36,650 nt of DNA, taken from Archaeoglobaceae archaeon. Its GTDB lineage: Archaea > Halobacteriota > Archaeoglobi > Archaeoglobales > Archaeoglobaceae. Below are positions 1 through 8,076 of this stretch, in pieces. Made by a program: the position numbers and the translations under genes. The notes under the pieces were generated by a model. That model did no database searches. It was given only the letters and a program-made list of their open reading frames with translations, and was not told where the DNA came from. Within the stretch, counting starts at the first letter, position 1; every line of letters starts with the position of its first letter. The stretch lies in the NCBI GenBank assembly GCA_038734275.1, contig JAVYOO010000012.1, positions 1 to 36,650 of the forward strand. Reading direction: 5' to 3'.

Positions 1-703
1 CCGGCATCGTAGCATCAACCATCGGCTCAGCAACGCTAAGATGCTTCCCACACTTCTGCGCAAGGTTTATGACAAAGGAATCAAGCTCATCCTCATCTTC
101 AAACACGATGTTTGTTTTGAGGTTTGTATACTTACGGTGAAAAATGTAAATTGGAACTCTGTAGCCGTTGCAGGATATGTCCTCAATGTTTGGATCGAAC
201 ATAAGTGGCGTGATGCGGTCGTACAGAATTGTTTTCTTCATTATATGATACAAAATCCGTGTGTAATCTGTCCCTTCAAGTTTAATTCTGAAATCGTCTA
301 AAATCATGTTGACTTTCGATCTCAGAGTTCTGTATTTGTCTCTTACTTCTTGTGGTTTTACCGGGTAGTATTCCAGCTTTTGAACAACTTCTTTAACAAG
401 ATTCATTTCAGCCGGGGTTATCGGCGGCTCATAAACGAAATAACCATACTCATTTTCTTCGTCATTATAAAGTATGTGAGCACTCGCGAAAACGAAGCGA
501 GAGAAGATAGGATATTCTTCAACTTTGAACCAGCCTTCAGGAGGTTTAAATTCCTGCATTAACTTTTTTGCAAGATTTTTTGAAGCCTCTTCGTCAAGCC
601 ATTCCTCTTTAGCACTTTTTTTGATTAAATCAAAAATACTTCTTTGTTCTTTACGGGTTTTTAGTTCAGTGGGTTGTTTTCTTATTCTGAATTTCGTTGC
701 CAT
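1..703 (-). CDS. Type II/IV secretion-system ATPase (GspE/TadA/VirB11-like), N-terminal part, cut by window edge
   Basis: The minus strand is open from an ATG at 703 to the left edge, giving about 234 residues with no stop; a stop lies just upstream (719-721), which fixes the start. The last third contains YDRITPLMFDPNIEDIS followed by a CNGYRVPIYIFHR-type stretch and a KHLSVAEPMVDATMP segment. These are typical of the N-terminal domain of archaeal secretion/pilus/archaellum-type hexameric ATPases, just before the RecA-like motor domain. The Walker A motif would lie beyond the window, so ATPase activity is inferred from family membership. The first 130 residues are charged and lack a membrane segment, as expected for a cytoplasmic motor that binds a polytopic TadC/GspF membrane partner. 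The gene is divergent from L10e. It could serve pilus assembly, adhesion or secretion; the sequence here does not decide which. Confidence 0.8.
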   Translation of the reverse strand, partial: MATKFRIRKQPTELKTRKEQRSIFDLIKKSAKEEWLDEEASKNLAKKLMQEFKPPEGWFKVEEYPIFSRFVFASAHILYNDEENEYGYFVYEPPITPAEMNLVKEVVQKLEYYPVKPQEVRDKYRTLRSKVNMILDDFRIKLEGTDYTRILYHIMKKTILYDRITPLMFDPNIEDISCNGYRVPIYIFHRKYTNLKTNIVFEDEDELDSFVINLAQKCGKHLSVAEPMVDATMP

Positions 704-766
704 AACGTATCTTAAATCTTAAAGAATAAAAGATTTTCCCATTATTGTCATGAGGGTATGCAGTAG

Positions 767-779
767 AAAATTTTATTTG
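767..779 (+). promoter_or_regulatory. TATA-like box of the L10e gene
   Basis: An AT-rich stretch (AAAATTTTATTTG) is centred about 29 bases before the ATG at 802. No Shine-Dalgarno site lies directly before that ATG, so a leaderless or very short-leader transcript is likely. This is inferred from spacing only. Confidence 0.4.
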
Positions 780-801
780 CACACTACGAATTTTGAATTC
801 C

Positions 802-1326
802 ATGGCAAGAAAACCAGCGAGGATGTGGAGGAGAATAAAGAGACCATACACAAGAGTTGAATATATCGATGGCGCTCCTGGAACGAGAATAAAGATGTTT
901 GACATGGGGAACTTACAGGCGGATTTCCCTGTCATGCTTACACTTGTAGCTAAAGATGCCGTTCAGATTAGAGATAATGCTCTCGAAGCTGCGAGAGTTA
1001 TTGCAAATAAGTTCATCGCAAAATCCGCTGGTTCGAACAACTACAAGTTGAAGGTTCGAATTTATCCCCACCATATATTGAGGGAGCATAAAATGGCAGT
1101 CGGAGCTGGAGCGGACAGAGTTTCTCAGGGAATGAGAGCAGCTTACGGTCGCCCAGTTGGTAGAGCAGCACAGGTAAAGCCCGGAACGAAGCTCATGTCG
1201 ATCTGGGTTAAGCCCGAGCATTTCGATTTTGCAAAGGAAGCCTTCAGAAGGGCTTCGATGAAATTGCCCACAGACACAAAAGTAATTGTCGAAAAGGGTG
1301 CTGAGCTACTTAAGGGTAAAATATAA
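802..1326 (+). CDS. rpl10e: 50S ribosomal protein L10e (uL16 family)
   Basis: The 174-residue product starts MARKPARMWRRIKRPYTR and includes GVGADRVSQGMR-like and YGRPVGRAAQVKPGTKL segments, all diagnostic of archaeal L10e, the counterpart of bacterial L16 and eukaryotic RPL10. It binds 23S rRNA near the peptidyl-transferase centre and tRNA-accommodation site. The frame is open a little further to a TTG at 793, but the ATG at 802 gives the conserved family N-terminus and the usual length. A TATA-like element about 29 bases upstream suggests a near-leaderless transcript. The gene is followed after 9 bases by a DUF457 membrane protein on the same strand, so read-through is likely. Confidence 0.97.
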   Translation: MARKPARMWRRIKRPYTRVEYIDGAPGTRIKMFDMGNLQADFPVMLTLVAKDAVQIRDNALEAARVIANKFIAKSAGSNNYKLKVRIYPHHILREHKMAVGAGADRVSQGMRAAYGRPVGRAAQVKPGTKLMSIWVKPEHFDFAKEAFRRASMKLPTDTKVIVEKGAELLKGKI

Positions 1327-1335
1327 AATTTTTAT

Positions 1336-1782
1336 ATGAATAGACCAGGGCACATAGGCTTAGCCCTTTTAATTCTTTCTCCACTTTTAGCAAAATTTGA
1401 TCTGAATTCAATTCTTATTGCAGTCGCCTTGACTATTTCTCCTGATATAGACCTCGTGCTAAGGCTTGAACACCGAAAATATACTCATAACATAACTTTT
1501 GCCTCTCTTGTGGCAATAGGAGTTTTCATGTTCTCAAGGAACTTTTTGCTTGCTTTTTTAGTCCTGTTAAGCATCCTTGCACACCTAATTGCAGATCTTT
1601 TAACTGTGCAGAAATTTGCTCCTCTTTATCCATTCTCAAAGAAAAAATACGCCCTGAAGCTTTTTAAGTCAAACAATACTGCAATAAATACTGCAGTGCT
1701 TCTGCTTGGAATCGCTTCGTTTGCTTATTTCTCTAATTTGGATTTTTCAGCGTTTCTTAGAGATTTGACAAAGCTTATTTAG
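1336..1782 (+). CDS. DUF457/YdjM-like predicted membrane-bound metal-dependent hydrolase
   Basis: This 148-residue protein is hydrophobic, with about four membrane segments. It carries the short polar motifs of the YdjM/DUF457 family: an N-terminal GHIGLAL, an SPDIDLVL motif, an RKYTHN motif, and LAHLIADLLT followed by PLYPFSKKKY. The His/Asp clusters on membrane-helix ends are thought to bind a metal, and the fold relates to phospholipase C/P1-like hydrolases, but no substrate is established. It begins 9 bases after L10e and is followed after 19 bases by the DUF1786 gene, so the three probably share a transcript. Family assignment is good; biochemical role is unknown. Confidence 0.82.
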   Translation: MNRPGHIGLALLILSPLLAKFDLNSILIAVALTISPDIDLVLRLEHRKYTHNITFASLVAIGVFMFSRNFLLAFLVLLSILAHLIADLLTVQKFAPLYPFSKKKYALKLFKSNNTAINTAVLLLGIASFAYFSNLDFSAFLRDLTKLI

Positions 1783-1801
1783 TTCTTGGATTGCTCTCAT
1801 T

Positions 1802-2836
1802 ATGGATACTCTCTTCACTCTCGATGTCGGCTCAACAACGCAAGATTTTTTGCTTTTTGCAGAGAAAAACCTTAGAAATTGCCCAAAAGCCATTCTGCCT
1901 TCTCCAACGAGGATTATTGCTAGAAAAATTGAGAGAGCAAATCAGGACTTATTCCTTTACGGCTACACGATGGGAGGAGGAGCGATAGCGAGAGCGGTGA
2001 AGAAACACATTGAGAAAGGATTTAGAGTTTTTGCAACGCAGAGATCTGCGTTAACTTTTGCGGACAATCTTGAAAAAGTTAGAGAAATGGGCGTTGTGAT
2101 AACCGAAAGCTCAAGTGCCTTTAAGATTAAAACAGCAGACGTGGACATGGAGTTCTTTTCAAAGTTATTAGATCAAATCGGCTACTCGATGCCTCAGCTT
2201 TTTTCTGTAGCAGTCCAAGATCACGGATTTGCTCCGAATGAGAGCAACAGGGTTTTTAGATTCAGGATGTTCAGAAAAATAATTGAGAAGGAAAAGTATC
2301 TCGAGAGAATGCTTTTCAGCGAAAGAGAGCTACCGATAGAATTTAACAGAATGTTTGATGCTCTGCAATCGATAAAGGACTTCTGCGAAGGAGAAGTTTT
2401 CGTTACTGATACTTCTTTTGCAGCAATATCTGGCTTGGCTAATTTTTCCAAGCTTCCAGCATTGCTGATAAACTTTGGAAATTCCCATACGACTGCTGCA
2501 GTAATCGATAGGGATTGGGAAATCAAAGCAATCGTTGAGCACCACACGAACGTTCTCAGAGAGAAGGGGAGAGAATACACCCGATGGTTTTTTGAAAAAT
2601 TCTTGGAAGGCAGTATTGATAACGAATACGTTCTCAACGACAATGGACATGGTTGCTACATTAGAGAAGTTCTTGATATCAAAAGCATTCTTTCGACTGG
2701 TCCAAATGCCCAGCTTGGAGGATATGAAGAGCTGAGAGGAGATCCTATGATTGTTGGAAATCTGGGAATGGCTTCCATGCTTATAAAGCGGAACGTTTGC
2801 GATCTTTATGCTCTTAGTAATTTGAGTAATTTTTAA
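1802..2836 (+). CDS. DUF1786 family protein (pyruvate formate-lyase activating-enzyme related in older annotation)
   Basis: The 344-residue soluble protein begins with TLFTLDVGSTTQDFLLF, a phosphate-loop-like opening resembling the actin/HSP70/sugar-kinase ATPase fold and characteristic of the DUF1786 family. Further conserved-looking stretches are YGYTMGGGAIARAV, VAVQDHGFAPNESNR and LLINFGNSHTTAAV. The last resembles a second phosphate loop of an ASKHA fold, and GHGCYIRE-type residues follow. Some databases label the family as related to pyruvate formate-lyase activation, but no radical-SAM CxxxCxxC motif is present, so that label is unlikely to be functional. An ATP-binding role is an inference from the DxGSTT and NFGNSHT motifs. 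It sits 24 bases before the penicillin acylase gene. Confidence 0.75.
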   Translation: MDTLFTLDVGSTTQDFLLFAEKNLRNCPKAILPSPTRIIARKIERANQDLFLYGYTMGGGAIARAVKKHIEKGFRVFATQRSALTFADNLEKVREMGVVITESSSAFKIKTADVDMEFFSKLLDQIGYSMPQLFSVAVQDHGFAPNESNRVFRFRMFRKIIEKEKYLERMLFSERELPIEFNRMFDALQSIKDFCEGEVFVTDTSFAAISGLANFSKLPALLINFGNSHTTAAVIDRDWEIKAIVEHHTNVLREKGREYTRWFFEKFLEGSIDNEYVLNDNGHGCYIREVLDIKSILSTGPNAQLGGYEELRGDPMIVGNLGMASMLIKRNVCDLYALSNLSNF

Positions 2837-2839
2837 ATA
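2832..2839 (+). promoter_or_regulatory. TATA-like box before the penicillin acylase gene
   Basis: TTTAAATA overlaps the stop codon of the DUF1786 gene and is centred about 25 bases before the ATG at 2861. This fits a leaderless transcript starting at or near that ATG. No Shine-Dalgarno motif is visible. Confidence 0.4.
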
Positions 2840-2860
2840 CTCCTAAAATTTTTAAAAATC

Positions 2861-5161
2861 ATGCGAAAAGTTGGGTTAATTCCGTTAGCTGTGCTCTTTT
2901 TAATGCTCTATGCTCTCGGTGGCTATCTAAACATGCTTGCCCCGTTCAGCGGAACTTTATGGACTTTTGAAACAAAAAAAGAGGTCAAGAATCCTTACGG
3001 CAAGGTTGAGGTTTACTACGATGAATACGGTGTTCCGCACTTCGTTGCCACTGACGAAAAAGCTCTGGCTTTTGCAATTGGCTACATTCAGGCAAAAGAC
3101 AGGCTTTTCCAGATGGATCTTCATAGAAGATTGATGAAGGGTGAGCTTAGCGAAGTCTTTGGTGAGGATTTCTATGAATCTGACGTTTTCCACAAGAAAA
3201 TGGATTTCTTAAAGGCTGCTGAAATTACCTGGGAAGGTTTAAAGGACACTCACATCGGAGAATTGCTCAAAGCCTACAGTGAAGGCGTGAATTACTACAT
3301 AGAGACTGAAAAACTGCCAGCAGAGTTTCAGCTCGCAAATTATAAGCCAGAAAAATGGCAACCAGTTGACACACTCCTTATAGCAAAGGAAATCGCTTGG
3401 GAGCTAACAGGAGATTTCTGGGATATTAGAAGGGCTTTAATCATAGAAAAACTTGGAGAAAAAGCTCTTGAGCTTTATCCAAGCTCTTTGGAGCATAACT
3501 ATACGATACTCAGAATCAACAAATCATTTGCTGACTGGTTAAGCAATTTTGAATCTAAGAAAGGTTTAGGATCTAACAACTGGGTTGTTTCTGGCAAGTT
3601 CACGCAAAACGGAAAGCCAATGCTTGCTAACGACCCCCATCTGCTCTTAACAGTCCCGCCAGTTTGGTATGAGATGCATTTAAATCTTAACGGAATGAAT
3701 GTCAGAGGTGTTGCTTTTCCAGGCATAGGAATGATCATAATAGGCAAAAACGACTATTTGGCTTGGGGATATACGAATGTCGGCGCGGATGTAATCGATT
3801 TCTACTACTACGTCTGGGACGGCGATAAATACCTATACAAGGGAAGTTGGCTTGAGCCTGAGAAAGAGATAAAGAAGATCAGGGTGAAGACTGCAAATGG
3901 AATTGAAGAAAGAGAAGTGATTGTTGAAAAAACAGTTCACGGAGCTCTTATCGAAAGGGATGGTTTTAAAGTTGCTGTTGCTTGGACTGGATTCACGAAC
4001 ACAACAGAAGCCCTTGCACTTTACAAATACAACTATGCAAAGAGTCTCGATGAATTCATCGAAGGGTTGAAGCTTTTCTGTGTTCCAGGGCAGAATGTTG
4101 TTTATGCAGACATCTACGGAAACACGATGTATTATCCCGCTGGAAAGTATCCAATTAGGCTTATAGATGGTAAAGAGGTTGCTGGAAATGTTTTATTCAA
4201 CGGATCCGCTGGAGAAGGTGAATGGATCGGCTTCAAAGCTTTTGGCTTCTCAACTTGGGAAGGCTTTATACCATTTGAAGAAATCCCGCATGCGATAAAT
4301 CCAGACTACATAGCCACTGCGAATCAGGAAATTGGATACTCAAAGCATTATCTTGGCGATTCAATGTATTTCATTGATCCCTATAGGGGAATGAGGATCT
4401 ACGAGATGCTCGACAATCTCACCGCCAGCAAAAAGCTCACGGTAGAGGATTTCATGATGATGCAGAGAGATACAAAGTCAAAGGTTGCTGAGTTCTTCGT
4501 TCCTTTCATAATGGAAAGCTATGCTCTTATGGACGATAAAACGAAGGGCTACGCTGAAAAGCTCAAAAACTGGGATTTAAAGATGGAAAAGGATTCAGAA
4601 GGGGCTTTAATATTTGCCATATGGCTTGAATACTTCGTTAACGAGACCTTTGATGAGTTCTTCTCCGCTGGGCTCAGCAAAGAGTATTTGCCAAGCCTTT
4701 ATGTTCTCCAGAATTTAGATCCCGATAGCGAGTGGTTCGACGACAAAAGGACTCCAGAGGTTGAAAAAAGGCAGGATATAGCGGTAAGAGCTTTAAAGCT
4801 CGCAGTTGAGGAAATCGAAAAGAAGGGCTACAGAGTTTATGGTGACTACAACCAGCTTAATATGGAGCATCCTTTCAGCAGGGTTGTAAAATTCTTCGAT
4901 TATCCAAAGATTCCGATGAGCGGAGACGAAAACACGGTGTTCAATTTCCATCGAAGTATTGAGTTCGCTGGAGGCATTTATCAGGCGGGAAGTAGCTGGA
5001 GAATGATAGTGAGCTTCGATAAGGACTACTGCGTAATCCCGGGCGGAAATTCAGGAAACTTTTTCTCCAAACACTACGATGACCAGCTGTTTTTATGGGC
5101 AGAAGGGGAATACAAAAGCTTTGATTTCAGCTTGAGGGGTGATAGGATTGTCTTTGGCTAA
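2861..5161 (+). CDS. Penicillin acylase (penicillin amidase) family N-terminal-nucleophile hydrolase, membrane-anchored
   Basis: The 766-residue protein has one N-terminal hydrophobic segment (about residues 5-25) without an obvious cleavage site, so it is probably a signal anchor with the enzyme outside the cell. The family pattern is clear: DEYGVPHFVATDEKALAFAIGYIQAKDRLFQMD near the start, then KGLGSNNWVVSGK and ANDPHLLL. The Ser at about residue 238 in G-SNNW would become the N-terminal nucleophile after autocatalytic cleavage of the Gly-Ser bond. Further family segments are GVAFPGIGMIIIGKND with LAWGYTNVGADVID, and a C-terminal PMSGDENTVF and GGNSGNFFSKHYDDQ. The family hydrolyses amides, including penicillins and acyl-homoserine lactones; the archaeal substrate is unknown. 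Length matches the single-chain precursor. It overlaps the following small membrane gene. Confidence 0.93.
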   Translation: MRKVGLIPLAVLFLMLYALGGYLNMLAPFSGTLWTFETKKEVKNPYGKVEVYYDEYGVPHFVATDEKALAFAIGYIQAKDRLFQMDLHRRLMKGELSEVFGEDFYESDVFHKKMDFLKAAEITWEGLKDTHIGELLKAYSEGVNYYIETEKLPAEFQLANYKPEKWQPVDTLLIAKEIAWELTGDFWDIRRALIIEKLGEKALELYPSSLEHNYTILRINKSFADWLSNFESKKGLGSNNWVVSGKFTQNGKPMLANDPHLLLTVPPVWYEMHLNLNGMNVRGVAFPGIGMIIIGKNDYLAWGYTNVGADVIDFYYYVWDGDKYLYKGSWLEPEKEIKKIRVKTANGIEEREVIVEKTVHGALIERDGFKVAVAWTGFTNTTEALALYKYNYAKSLDEFIEGLKLFCVPGQNVVYADIYGNTMYYPAGKYPIRLIDGKEVAGNVLFNGSAGEGEWIGFKAFGFSTWEGFIPFEEIPHAINPDYIATANQEIGYSKHYLGDSMYFIDPYRGMRIYEMLDNLTASKKLTVEDFMMMQRDTKSKVAEFFVPFIMESYALMDDKTKGYAEKLKNWDLKMEKDSEGALIFAIWLEYFVNETFDEFFSAGLSKEYLPSLYVLQNLDPDSEWFDDKRTPEVEKRQDIAVRALKLAVEEIEKKGYRVYGDYNQLNMEHPFSRVVKFFDYPKIPMSGDENTVFNFHRSIEFAGGIYQAGSSWRMIVSFDKDYCVIPGGNSGNFFSKHYDDQLFLWAEGEYKSFDFSLRGDRIVFG

Positions 5162-5434
5162 ATTCATTCCATTGGCATTAGCGATAGTGATATCGTTCTT
5201 CCACTGGATCGGCATTGTAATCACTGGCTTAATAATAGGCTTCATTTCAAAAAGCTACAAAAAGCCATAATCTTCTCATTACTGTTCGCCTTGGCATTCT
5301 GGCTCAGCTTCATACTCTACTCTGCAATCTTCGGGATCGCAGAAAGAATGCTAACATTACCACTTACTTACTTAAGCCTTGCAATGACTGCAATCCTTGC
5401 GGTGGTTTCGAGCACGCTAAGAGCTTTTAAGTAA
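5148..5434 (+). pseudogene. Small membrane protein gene interrupted by a -1 frameshift in an A-run
   Basis: Starting at TTG 5148 (or TTG 5154), inside the 3' end of the penicillin acylase gene, one frame encodes SLAKFIPLALAIVISFFHW and GIVITGLIIGFISKSYKK, then stops at 5268-5270. The -1 frame continues with AIIFSLLFALAFWLSFILY and a third hydrophobic segment, ending RAFK and TAA at 5432-5434. The two halves join cleanly if one extra A is placed in the A5 run at 5259-5263, or in the A5 run at 5249-5253. The joined product has about 94 residues and three to four membrane helices. I do not recognise the family. It could be a sequencing error, a genuine pseudogene, or a gene relying on slippage. 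Its overlap with the acylase suggests translational coupling. Confidence 0.6.
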
Positions 5435-5444
5435 TTGAGTAATT

Positions 5445-6230
5445 TTATTTTAGCTTTTTGCAGAATTCCTCTATTTCTCTATTAACTTCCACTGGCTTTT
5501 CAAGCTGAACACAATGCCCGGCTTTTGGAACAACCACAAGCTTTGAATTTTTGATCAGTCTGTTTAATTCTTTGGACTTTCCGACTGGGAGTAGAGCATC
5601 TTTTTCGCCTACAATGATCAACGTAGGTTTCTCGATCTTCTTTGCAACCTCTCTCAGATCTATTTTGGTTAGAGTTTTGTAGCCGTTCATCGCTGAATAC
5701 CGTGGAGTGTTTTCCAGCACTTGCTTTATCGCCCAATCCTTCAATTCCACTGCTTCTTTTGTAAATGATAAGTTTATGACAAGCTTTACAGAACTCTTAT
5801 AGTTAATTTTTGAGAAGAACCTTGAAACTGGATAAAAGAGCTTGTGGAAAGTCTTTATCCTCGTTCCACCTCCGACTAAGACGAGGGCTTTAACTTTCTC
5901 TGGGTGTTCACTGCAGTATTTCATTGAGATCATTGTTCCAAAAGAGTGTCCTAAAAGCACAAAATCGCTCAGCTTTAGCGAATTAACCACTGCATCGAGA
6001 TCGGAGACAAATTTGTCGAGTTTGTAATGCTCGTAGTCCTTCGGTTTATCAGACTTTCCATGACCCCGATTGTCAATAAATAAAATTGCATTCTTTCCTT
6101 CGAAATAAGCTCTCTGTTCCTTCCAGTAATTCATGTTTGCAGTCCATCCATGGACAAATACGAGAACTGGAGATTTGCCTTCCAAGAACTCGTAGTAAAT
6201 CTTCAAACCATCGTTTTCAACAAATGGCAT
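5445..6230 (-). CDS. Alpha/beta-fold hydrolase
   Basis: The 261-residue cytoplasmic protein has the full alpha/beta-hydrolase layout. The oxyanion-hole HGW lies near residue 27, DNRGHGKSDKP is at about 53-63, and the nucleophile elbow GHSFG is at 94-98 (Ser96). The acid is probably Asp211 in VGEKDALLP, and the catalytic His is His239 in KAGHCVQLEKP. It resembles small esterases, haloperoxidase-like enzymes and 3-oxoadipate enol-lactonase relatives; the substrate cannot be predicted. It is transcribed towards the frameshifted gene, with 10 bases between the converging ends, and is divergent from RqcH across a 73-base AT-rich promoter region. An AAATTTAAAAAATTATTT stretch read on the minus strand lies shortly before the start. 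Confidence 0.92.
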   Translation of the reverse strand: MPFVENDGLKIYYEFLEGKSPVLVFVHGWTANMNYWKEQRAYFEGKNAILFIDNRGHGKSDKPKDYEHYKLDKFVSDLDAVVNSLKLSDFVLLGHSFGTMISMKYCSEHPEKVKALVLVGGGTRIKTFHKLFYPVSRFFSKINYKSSVKLVINLSFTKEAVELKDWAIKQVLENTPRYSAMNGYKTLTKIDLREVAKKIEKPTLIIVGEKDALLPVGKSKELNRLIKNSKLVVVPKAGHCVQLEKPVEVNREIEEFCKKLK

Positions 6231-6303
6231 AATGAAACATAAGAAATAATTTTTTAAATTTTTTCCTCACAGGTTTTTAATCTGCAATTCCATAGCTAAG
6301 GAT

Positions 6304-8076
6304 ATGAAACAGATGAGTTCGTTCGACATCAAGGCTTGCGTTCAGGAACTTCAGAAGCTTTTAGGCGGTAAGGTTGAAAAGATCTATCACTATCCTCCCG
6401 ATGAAATCCGAATTAAGATCTATGCGGGAGATAAGTTTGATCTGATCATCGAAGCGGGGAAAAGAGTTCATCTCACGAAGTTTCCCAAAGAAAGTCCGAA
6501 GTTTCCAACGCCATTTGCAATGCTACTTAGAAAGCATCTTGAAGGAGCAAGGATAAAGGCTATAGAGCAAAAAGACTTTGATAGAATCATTGAGTTTCAT
6601 TTTGAGCGGGAAAAGGAAAAGAAGATCGTTGCAGAATTATTTTCAAGAGGTAATATAATACTCATGGAAGAAGATCGGGTTATCATGCCTTTAAAGGAGA
6701 TCAGAACACAAAGTTCTGAAAGAAAGCTGGACGAGAGCAAAGATGTTGTTCGATATCTCGCGAATTCCGGACTTGGAGGTCTTTATGCTGAGGAAGTCTG
6801 TTTGAGGACTGGAATAGACAAGAAAAAGAAGTTCTCAGAGCTGAGTGGGGAAGAAAAAAAGATTCTTTTTGAAGAAATCGAGAGGTTGAAAAATTTCGAA
6901 CTTAAACCACAGATCGTTTTAAAAGATGGAAAATACCACGATGTGGTTCCAATGGATCTGCTTTACTATCAGAATTTAGATAAGAAGTTTTTTAACAGCT
7001 TTAACGAGGCTTTGGACGATTTTTATTCAAAGATTGCCATAGAGAGCATTCAGGAAAGCGAAGAACTCGAAAAGCTTAGAAATAGGCTTAAAATTCAGGA
7101 AGAGACACTTAAGGAATACGAAAGGGAAATAAGTGAAAATAAGGAAATCGCAGAGCTCATATATGCAAATTACCAGCAAATAGATGAGATCATTGAGAAG
7201 CTAAGGAAAGGTGAAAAGGTTTTGGAACTTTCTAAGCTTAATCCAGAGAAAAAAACCGCACTAATTCGCTTAGCTGATAAGGAGTTGGAGATTGATTTTA
7301 GCAAGAGTGTTCATGGAAATGCTGAGATTTACTATGAAAGGGCAAAAAAGGCTAAGGAAAAGCTTGATGGGTTGAGGACTGCAATTGAGAAGACAATTGA
7401 AGAAATTCAAAAGGCTGAATCTAAGGGTGTTAAGATTGGCTTCAGCGTTCGCAGAAAAAGGGAATGGTTCGAAGAATATAGGTGGTTCATAACTTCGGAT
7501 GGCTTTCTTGCGATCGGCGGTAGAAATGCTAAGATGAATGCTGAAATTGTCTCGAAAAGAATGGAGCCAAGGGATCTATTTTTCCACACTCAAACTCCTG
7601 GAGCGCCAGTGGTTGTGCTGAAAAGAGGACAGGAAGCTCCTGAAACAAGCCTTAAAGAGACTGCGGAATTCTCTGCAATTTACTCAGCCTTATGGAAGGA
7701 AGGAAAGCATTCCGGCGAGGTTTACTACGTTAAGCCTGAACAGGTTTTGAAATCTGCGAAAGCTGGTGAATATCTGCCGAAAGGTAGCTTTTATATTGTT
7801 GGAGAAAGAAATTATTTGACCGTTGAGCTTAAATGTGCCATTGGAGTTGAAATTGAGAAGATGCGTGTAATCGGTGGTCCAGTAAGTGCTGTTAAGAAAT
7901 ACGCTGATTACTACGTTGAGCTTGAAATTGGCGATAAGAAGCCAGAAGAACTGAGCGTTGAGATAGCAAAAATTTTGGCAGAGAAAGCGGGAGAAAATGC
8001 TTACCTTGTTAAGGCAATTGCAAAGCCTGATGAGATAGCGAAGTTCCTACCACCGGGAAAATCGAGGGTTTTATGA
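6304..8076 (+). CDS. rqcH: RqcH/Rqc2 (NFACT) ribosome-rescue factor homologue
   Basis: The 590-residue protein has the NFACT order: an NFACT-N domain (MSSFDIKACVQEL, FPTPFAMLLRKHLEGARI), a long coiled-coil and helix-hairpin middle (about residues 250-390, rich in Glu and Lys), and a C-terminal NFACT-R (DUF814) domain. That last domain has WFITSDGFLAIGGRNAKMNE-like residues, DLFFHTQTPGAP and GSFYIVGERNYL. In bacterial RqcH an Asp-Arg pair in NFACT-N is needed for alanine tailing; here an Asp-Arg pair is visible at about 93-94 (DFDRIIEFHF). By homology it binds obstructed large ribosomal subunits carrying peptidyl-tRNA and recruits tRNA for C-terminal tailing. It overlaps the next gene by ATGA, so the two are probably translationally coupled. 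Confidence 0.93.
   Translation: MKQMSSFDIKACVQELQKLLGGKVEKIYHYPPDEIRIKIYAGDKFDLIIEAGKRVHLTKFPKESPKFPTPFAMLLRKHLEGARIKAIEQKDFDRIIEFHFEREKEKKIVAELFSRGNIILMEEDRVIMPLKEIRTQSSERKLDESKDVVRYLANSGLGGLYAEEVCLRTGIDKKKKFSELSGEEKKILFEEIERLKNFELKPQIVLKDGKYHDVVPMDLLYYQNLDKKFFNSFNEALDDFYSKIAIESIQESEELEKLRNRLKIQEETLKEYEREISENKEIAELIYANYQQIDEIIEKLRKGEKVLELSKLNPEKKTALIRLADKELEIDFSKSVHGNAEIYYERAKKAKEKLDGLRTAIEKTIEEIQKAESKGVKIGFSVRRKREWFEEYRWFITSDGFLAIGGRNAKMNAEIVSKRMEPRDLFFHTQTPGAPVVVLKRGQEAPETSLKETAEFSAIYSALWKEGKHSGEVYYVKPEQVLKSAKAGEYLPKGSFYIVGERNYLTVELKCAIGVEIEKMRVIGGPVSAVKKYADYYVELEIGDKKPEELSVEIAKILAEKAGENAYLVKAIAKPDEIAKFLPPGKSRVL

Noticed and set aside
41-722. Plus-strand open frames of 60-86 codons across the first 700 bases
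   Set aside because: They lie antisense to a continuous minus-strand frame with clear secretion-ATPase sequence and show no domain or ribosome site.
793-801. TTG start three codons before the L10e ATG
   Set aside because: The family N-terminus MARKPARM begins at the ATG at 802, and the TTG adds residues absent from relatives.
1802-2836. DUF1786 gene as a radical-SAM activating enzyme
   Set aside because: No CxxxCxxC cluster motif is present; the DxGSTT and NFGNSHT segments look like nucleotide-binding loops instead.
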